In this document: piece after piece, positions 14,003 to 18,558 of the stretch
How the letters are laid out: each line of letters opens with the position of its first letter
Numbering within the stretch: the first letter of the stretch is position 1
Origin: an uncultured Collinsella sp.
Lineage (GTDB): Bacteria > Actinomycetota > Coriobacteriia > Coriobacteriales > Coriobacteriaceae
DNA length: 18,558 bases
Reading direction: 5' to 3'
Assembly (NCBI GenBank): GCA_958348565.1
Contig: CATVZP010000037.1
Span: 1-18,558, forward strand
The notes under the pieces: model-generated
Databases searched by the model: none
The model's input: only the letters and a program-made list of their open reading frames with translations
What the model was told of the DNA's origin: nothing
Position numbers and translations under genes: made by a program

Positions 14003-15199
14003 ATGAGTCAGGCAAGGCAAGACGGCATCACGCTCAAGCAGTGGCTCCCGCTCGTCGGGCTCACCTGCTGTGCGTTCGTGTTCAACACGTCGGAGTTTAT
14101 GCCCATCGGCCTTTTGACTGATATCGCCGCGTCGTTCTCGCTCACCGAGGCCCAGGCGGGCATCATGATCTCGGTCTATGCCTGGGGCGTCATGCTGCTG
14201 TCGTTGCCGCTCATGGTGTTCGCTTCGCGTTTCGAGTTCAAGCGGATGCTGCTGGGCGTGCTCGCCGTGTTCTCGCTCGGCCAGTTTCTGTCCGCTGTGG
14301 CGCCGACTTATCCCATCCTGGTCTGCGCGCGCCTGGTGGTCGCTTGCGCACATGCCGTGTTCTGGTCGGTCGCCTCGATTATGGCGTCGCGCCTGGTTGA
14401 CACACGCCACGGGGCGCTCGCCATCAGCATGATCGCCACGGGCTCTTCCATCGCACAGATCTTCGGCCTGCCGCTCGGCCGCGCCATTGGCCTGGCCGTG
14501 GGCTGGCGTATGACGTTTGCCGTGGTCGGAGCACTGTCTGCTGTCGCGGTCGTCTACCAGGCGACCGTGTTTCCAACCATGCCGGCGGGTGAGCGCTTTA
14601 CCGTCAAGCAACTGCCCGAGCTGCTCAAGAACCCGTTACTGATCGCGCTCTATGCGGTCACGGTGTTCATGGCAACTGGCTATTACACGGGCTATAGCTA
14701 TATCGAGCCTTTCCTGGCTCAGGTCGCGCATGTCGACGCAAGCGCCATCACTATGACGCTGACGGCGTTCGGCTGCTCTGGTCTGCTCGGAAGCTGGCTA
14801 TTCGGCCGACTGTTCGATGGGCACCGCTTCCCGTTCCTCGCGATTACGCTCTCCGGCGTGCCGGTGGCTCTGCTGCTCATGGGTCCGGCCGCATCGTCGC
14901 TCGTGGCAGTGCTTGCCGTCTGCGCGCTGTGGGGCTGCTGCGCCACGGCCTTTAACGTGGCGTTCCAAGCCGAGCTCATCAAGCACACGCCGGCAGATTC
15001 GTCGGCCGTCGCCATGTCGATCTTCTCGGGCCTGTTCAATCTGGGCATTGGCACGGGTACCGCGATCGGCGGAGCCGTGGTTTCGGGCCCCGGTATCGCC
15101 TGGATCGGCTACGCGGGCGGTGCGATTGCTGCCGCGGGCGTCATCCTCGCCATCACGGTGATGTTCCCAGCCATCCGCCGCGCCAAGCCCGTCGCCTAA
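14003..15199 (+). CDS. sotB: MFS sugar-efflux-type transporter, SotB-like
   Basis: A 398-aa 12-helix major facilitator of the DHA1 group. It follows E. coli SotB (396 aa) closely in order and wording: CAFVFNTSEFMPIGLLTDIA near the N-terminus, QAGIMISVYAWGVMLLSLPLM, ARLVVACAHAVFWSVAS, ATGSSIAQIFGLPLGRAIG..GWRMTF, GYYTGYSYIEPFL, and FSGLFNLGIGTGTAIGG. SotB exports arabinose, IPTG-like sugars and some drugs using the proton gradient. The actual substrate here is unknown. I chose the ATG at 14003 with GGAG 9 nt upstream; a TTG fifteen bases earlier lacks a ribosome site. It has its own promoter, and a palindromic repeat follows 15 bp after the stop. Family very likely, substrate open. Confidence 0.9.
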   Translation: MSQARQDGITLKQWLPLVGLTCCAFVFNTSEFMPIGLLTDIAASFSLTEAQAGIMISVYAWGVMLLSLPLMVFASRFEFKRMLLGVLAVFSLGQFLSAVAPTYPILVCARLVVACAHAVFWSVASIMASRLVDTRHGALAISMIATGSSIAQIFGLPLGRAIGLAVGWRMTFAVVGALSAVAVVYQATVFPTMPAGERFTVKQLPELLKNPLLIALYAVTVFMATGYYTGYSYIEPFLAQVAHVDASAITMTLTAFGCSGLLGSWLFGRLFDGHRFPFLAITLSGVPVALLLMGPAASSLVAVLAVCALWGCCATAFNVAFQAELIKHTPADSSAVAMSIFSGLFNLGIGTGTAIGGAVVSGPGIAWIGYAGGAIAAAGVILAITVMFPAIRRAKPVA

Positions 15200-15214
15200 T
15201 CACGTTCCCTCATC

Positions 15215-15281
15215 AGTTGCGGTGGAATAGTTCCTGTTTAAGGCCTCTGAAGGCTCAAGCAGGAACTATTCCCCCGCAACT
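15215..15281. repeat. palindromic intergenic repeat, copy B
   Basis: Arms of 25 bp (15215-15239 and 15257-15281) pair at 23 of 25 positions; the left arm differs from that of copy A (10774) at one base. The apex differs in sequence from copy A but still folds, as GCCT-CTGA-AGGC. TTATTTT follows, so it probably also ends transcripts of the exporter gene 15 bp upstream. Confidence 0.82.
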
Positions 15282-15352
15282 TATTTTGGGGGAGAGGATA
15301 CAGGCTGGGCATACAATGGATGTCGTTGTGTTGAGCTTACCGGGAGGTTGCT

Positions 15353-16729
15353 ATGTGGGCATACGAGACGACGTTCTATCAGATCTATCCGCTGGGCTTT
15401 TGCGGAGCTCCGCGCGAAAACGCCGCACCCGTTGCCGAGGACGAACTCTCCCAAGCTGCCGGCACTGCATCCAACCCCGATGCCCCCATCATGAAAATCG
15501 CCCAATGGGCCGACTACCTGCAAGAGCTCGGCATCGGCGCTGTGCTCATCAACCCGCCGCTCGAGTCTGATAGCCACGGTTACGATACGCGCAGCCTGCG
15601 CCATATTGACCGCCGCCTGGGTGGGGATGCCGACTTTGCCGCCGTGTGCGAGACGCTGCACGCCCATGGCATCCGCGTGGTGTTCGATGCCGTTTTCAAC
15701 CACGTCGGTCGCGGCTTTTGGGCCTTCCGCGATGTGCAGGAGCGCAAGTGGGATTCGCCGTACAAGGATTGGTTCCACATCAGCTTTGACGGCGACTCGT
15801 GCTACGGCGACGACTTTTGGTACGAGGGCTGGGAGGGCCATTTTGAGCTTGTTAGGCTCAACCTGCAAAACCCCGCCGTGGTCGATTACCTGCTTGAGTC
15901 TGTGCGTCACTGGGCCGAGGTTTTTGGCATCGACGGTCTGCGCCTGGACGTCGCCTATATGCTCGATCGCGATTTTATGCGCCGCCTGCATAGCTTTACC
16001 CGCGAACTCAAGCCCGACTTTGTGCTGATTGGTGAGACGCTCCACGGCGACTACAACCAGATCGTCAACGACGAGATGCTCGACTCCTGCACCAACTACG
16101 AGTGCTACAAGGGCCTGTACTCCAGCTTTAACTCGGTCAACATGTTCGAGATCGCCCACTCGCTGCATCGCCAGTTTGGCGGTGACCCGTGGTGCATTTA
16201 TCGCGGCAAGCATCTGCTGTCGTTTGTCGACAACCACGATGTGCCGCGCCTGGCGAGCATCCTGACGGACAAGTCCTGCCTACGCCCCGCCTACGGCATG
16301 CTCTTTGGTATGTCGGGCATTCCGTGCGTCTACTATGGCAGCGAGTGGGGGATTGCCGGCGAAAAGGGCGGCTCCGATGGCGATTGGGCGCTGCGTCCTG
16401 CGCTCGATGAGCCTGCGCCCAACGAGCTGACGGCCTTCATCAAGCAGCTCGCGCACCTGCGCTCGGCAAACGACGCGACGGCTCGTGCCCTCAACTACGG
16501 TGCCTATCGCAACGTGGTGATTCAGAACAAGCAGCTGCTGTTCGAGCGCGCCTGCGACGACGCGACGGTGCTCGTGGCGGTCAATGCCGTGAACGAGCGC
16601 TATACCTTTGGAGCCGGCGAACTCAACGGCTCCTTTGTCGACCTGCTTGCCGACGGCGCGCCCGCGGTCGAGCTTACGGGTACCCTCGAGCTTGCACCCT
16701 ACGAGGTGCGCTATCTGCTGAGGGCCTAG
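15353..16729 (+). CDS. GH13 alpha-amylase-family glycoside hydrolase (neopullulanase/cyclomaltodextrinase-like)
   Basis: A 458-aa cytosolic retaining alpha-glucan hydrolase, lacking a signal peptide. The TIM barrel begins at the N-terminus (TTFYQIYPLGF), so the N-terminal starch-binding domain of typical neopullulanases is absent. The four conserved regions are complete: I DAVFNH (112-117), II GLRLDVAY with nucleophile Asp199, III GETLH with acid/base Glu228, and IV FVDNHD with Asp296. A short beta-rich C-terminal domain ends in LELAPYEVRYLL. It would act on maltodextrins or related oligosaccharides imported into the cell. The ATG has GGGAGG 5 nt upstream. A weak TACAAT at 15312 may be its -10. 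The glycosylase gene follows after 3 bp, so both are probably cotranscribed. Confidence 0.92.
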   Translation: MWAYETTFYQIYPLGFCGAPRENAAPVAEDELSQAAGTASNPDAPIMKIAQWADYLQELGIGAVLINPPLESDSHGYDTRSLRHIDRRLGGDADFAAVCETLHAHGIRVVFDAVFNHVGRGFWAFRDVQERKWDSPYKDWFHISFDGDSCYGDDFWYEGWEGHFELVRLNLQNPAVVDYLLESVRHWAEVFGIDGLRLDVAYMLDRDFMRRLHSFTRELKPDFVLIGETLHGDYNQIVNDEMLDSCTNYECYKGLYSSFNSVNMFEIAHSLHRQFGGDPWCIYRGKHLLSFVDNHDVPRLASILTDKSCLRPAYGMLFGMSGIPCVYYGSEWGIAGEKGGSDGDWALRPALDEPAPNELTAFIKQLAHLRSANDATARALNYGAYRNVVIQNKQLLFERACDDATVLVAVNAVNERYTFGAGELNGSFVDLLADGAPAVELTGTLELAPYEVRYLLRA

Positions 16730-16732
16730 CTC

Positions 16733-17296
16733 GTGGCCGCGCCGGACGAGGGCTATCAACATATTGAGCATGGGTTTGAGCCCGTGTTTGACGAGCGCTC
16801 GCGCGTTTTGGTGCTGGGGTCGTTTCCCTCGGTGCTCTCGCGTGCCAATGCCTTCTACTATGGCAATCCGCAGAACCGCTTTTGGCGCGTGATGGCCGCG
16901 TGCCTCGGTGCGCCCGTGCCGCCCAACGAGGGCGATCCTTTGGCAAGCGGTGAGCCCGCGACGCTCGATGCCTCGATTGCCGCCAAGCGCTCCATGCTGC
17001 TCAACGGCGGCGTGGCCCTGTGGGATGTAATCGAGAGCTGCGACATCAAGGGCTCAAGCGACGCCAGCATCAAAAACGTCGTTCCGGCGCATGTCGAGCG
17101 CATTACCGGCGCAGCTCCCATTGAGCAGGTGATATGCAACGGTGGTACAGCTGGTCGGCTCTACAAGCGCTACCTACAAGAACGCACGGGGCTGTCGGCC
17201 ATCGTTCTGCCGTCGACTAGTCCCGCCAATGCGGCATGGCGCCTAGAGCGCCTTGTTGGGCGCTGGCGCGAGGCCGTTGACTGGGGCGCTCTGTAA
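16733..17296 (+). CDS. hypoxanthine-DNA glycosylase (UDG superfamily, family 6)
   Basis: A 187-aa DNA-repair enzyme that removes hypoxanthine, the deamination product of adenine, as the first step of base excision repair. Family-6 marks are VLVLGSFPSVLSRANAFYYG at residues 25-44, with GSFPS as motif 1, YYGNPQNRFW (42-51), whose Asn residues hold the proposed catalytic position, and near the C-terminus the motif LPSTSPAN. The protein is close to the family's usual length of 165-190 aa. The start is GTG at 16733, 3 bp after the stop of the glycoside hydrolase, with GAGG inside that gene 9 nt upstream. Its place behind a sugar hydrolase seems a matter of shared transcription and not of shared pathway. 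Confidence 0.88.
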   Translation: MAAPDEGYQHIEHGFEPVFDERSRVLVLGSFPSVLSRANAFYYGNPQNRFWRVMAACLGAPVPPNEGDPLASGEPATLDASIAAKRSMLLNGGVALWDVIESCDIKGSSDASIKNVVPAHVERITGAAPIEQVICNGGTAGRLYKRYLQERTGLSAIVLPSTSPANAAWRLERLVGRWREAVDWGAL

Positions 17297-17297
17297 T

Positions 17298-17957
17298 TTA
17301 GATATCTGATTGGGCGCGGGTGCCGAGGCGTTTCATGATGGCATGCCAGATCGGTGCGGGCAGCGCGGGCTTGACGTGCACCATGCCGTCGACATCGACG
17401 CTACCGGCATTGCCACCGCCAAGCAGCTGCGCATGCTCAATGGAGCAGCCCATGCGCACAGCGCCCACAAGCTTATCCATCGCTTCCGAAAATGGCCGAC
17501 GCAAGAGGCCCATACGCGGGGAGTGGCGAAGCGCTGCGATGCCGCTGCTGGCACAGATGACAACGCCGTCGCACCATGGCAGGTCACGTAGAAGACATGC
17601 CCGATACAGGCGGTCGAGAACTTCGTCCGCCTGCTTGTTGTTTTTGGACGCGGCCTGGACGACGACATAGACGCGTGTTTCTGTATTCCCAAGGCGATCG
17701 AGTATCTGCTCGACAGCGGTCATCGCCTCATCGTCAAATGCATCATCAACAGCGAGCACCATGCCATCGACTGCACCGGCATCATCCGCCTTCAAGTCAA
17801 CCGGGCGGGGAAGTACGGTGTCGGAAAGCCGGGCATAGGCCGCGATGGCATCTTGCAGGTCCCAGAGCAAAAACTCAAGATCGGAGCTATTGGGAATGCT
17901 GATATACGCAATGGTTTGCAGCGTTTTTGGTACATCGCCGCGTGCGGTCGTCTCCAT
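17298..17957 (-). CDS. hypothetical protein, possible flavodoxin-like fold
   Basis: A 219-aa soluble protein that I do not recognise. The pattern suggests an alpha/beta fold: a first strand TIAYISIPNSSD, a helix LEFLLWDLQDAIAAYARL, a second strand VDGMVLAVDD, then TRVYVVVQAASKN, a helix, CDGVVICASSG, and a closing region AVRMGCSIEHAQLLGG. The last half recalls NAD(P)H-dependent flavin reductases of flavodoxin type, but no FMN-binding loop is clear. No membrane segment or signal peptide. The ATG has AAAGGAGG 4 nt upstream. It converges with the glycosylase gene, with one base between the stop codons, and is divergent from the aminotransferase gene. A TTAGGTTA on the plus strand at 17985-17992 might be a regulator half-site. 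Confidence 0.7.
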   Translation of the reverse strand: METTARGDVPKTLQTIAYISIPNSSDLEFLLWDLQDAIAAYARLSDTVLPRPVDLKADDAGAVDGMVLAVDDAFDDEAMTAVEQILDRLGNTETRVYVVVQAASKNNKQADEVLDRLYRACLLRDLPWCDGVVICASSGIAALRHSPRMGLLRRPFSEAMDKLVGAVRMGCSIEHAQLLGGGNAGSVDVDGMVHVKPALPAPIWHAIMKRLGTRAQSDI

Positions 17958-18050
17958 GCCGCCTCCTTTCCGGTTAGTTTCCGTTTAGGTTACACCGTCT
18001 GGTGGCGCCCCGCCGCGCTATCCTAGTGCAACCCTTACGAAAGGAACGCC

Positions 18051-18558
18051 ATGCGTCTGCCCATGAACACCTCGCTTGCCACGCTCAAGCCCTCCGGTAT
18101 CCGCCGGATCAACGCACTCGCCGCCCAGCATCCGGGATGCATTGCGCTTGCGCTCGGCGAGCCTGATTTTCCCACGCCCGACGTGATTAGCGCCGAGGTG
18201 ACCGCCGCGCTGGACCGCGGTGACACGCATTATCCGCCCAACAACGGTCGTCCTGCCTTGCGCGAGGCGCTGTCCAAATATATGGGTGACGCGGGCCTTA
18301 CGTTTTCCGCCGACGAGGTCATCCTGACCGACGGCGCGACCGAGGCCCTGTCGGCAACATTCATGGCTATGCTCAACCCCGGCGACGAGGTCATCATCCC
18401 CACGCCGGCCTTTGGCCTGTACGAGAGCATCGTCGTGGCCAATCACGCCAAAGCGGTCTTTTTGGATACGGAGCCTGCGCAATTCCAGATTGACGAGGAC
18501 GCACTTCGTGCTTGCGTGACGCCGGCGACCAAGGCCATCGTCATCTGCTCGCCCAACA
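18051..18558 (+). CDS. class I/II PLP-dependent aminotransferase, 3' end outside window
   Basis: The first 169 residues of a fold-type I aminotransferase (aspartate/aromatic type). Visible marks are the N-terminal LKPSGIRRINALAA, the substrate loop ALALGEPDFPTPDVI, HYPPNNGRPALREALSKYM, the PLP phosphate-binding segment LTDGATEALSATFMAMLNPGDEVIIP and TPAFGLYES. The lysine that binds PLP lies beyond the window edge. It moves an amino group between an amino acid and a 2-oxo acid; the specificity cannot be read from this part. The ATG has AAAGGA 5 nt upstream. It is divergent from the hypothetical gene across a 93-bp gap; TATCCT at 18019 may be its -10. Confidence 0.93.
   Translation, partial: MRLPMNTSLATLKPSGIRRINALAAQHPGCIALALGEPDFPTPDVISAEVTAALDRGDTHYPPNNGRPALREALSKYMGDAGLTFSADEVILTDGATEALSATFMAMLNPGDEVIIPTPAFGLYESIVVANHAKAVFLDTEPAQFQIDEDALRACVTPATKAIVICSPN

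Overview
The window is high-GC, gene-dense bacterial DNA. Short intergenic gaps, GGAGG-type ribosome sites, a fused FeoA-FeoB, a SotB-like exporter and many small carbohydrate and amino-acid genes fit a gut actinobacterium of the class Coriobacteriia. Collinsella is my best guess, but this is inferred from gene style and not from a marker gene. No rRNA, tRNA, CRISPR array, integrase or insertion sequence was found.

Positions 1-5943 are all on the minus strand. They hold the N-terminal part of an ABC-transporter substrate-binding lipoprotein, a WYL-domain regulator, asnS with a clear promoter and terminator, a two-part cell-envelope O-acyltransferase (membrane acyltransferase plus SGNH esterase domain, split by an apparent one-base frameshift), and a stand-alone PTS EIIA-Glc protein. 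An 84-nt RNA-like structure sits between the last two.

Positions 6190-11078 are catabolic and repeat-rich. An alpha/beta-hydrolase reads rightward and is followed by an island of palindromic repeats. Next, a leftward GntR/FCD regulator is divergent from a two-gene unit: dimethylarginine dimethylaminohydrolase (ddaH) and an APC-family amino-acid antiporter. A 17-bp inverted repeat in the divergent gap is the likely operator. The unit looks built to import methylated arginine and convert it to citrulline.

Positions 11079-18558 read mostly rightward: a small beta-rich protein of unknown function, feoB (Fe2+ uptake, FeoA fused), a SotB-like MFS exporter, a GH13 alpha-glucan hydrolase and a family-6 hypoxanthine-DNA glycosylase 3 bp after it. 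A leftward hypothetical protein ends 1 bp from the glycosylase, and the start of a class I/II aminotransferase is divergent from that protein.

The least explained elements are non-coding. They are two copies of a 66-67 bp palindromic repeat (10774 and 15215), two hairpins sharing a 13-nt core (7279 and 10846), a 125-bp near-palindrome (7123-7247), and the structured segment 5254-5337, whose wobble pairs all favour minus-strand RNA.
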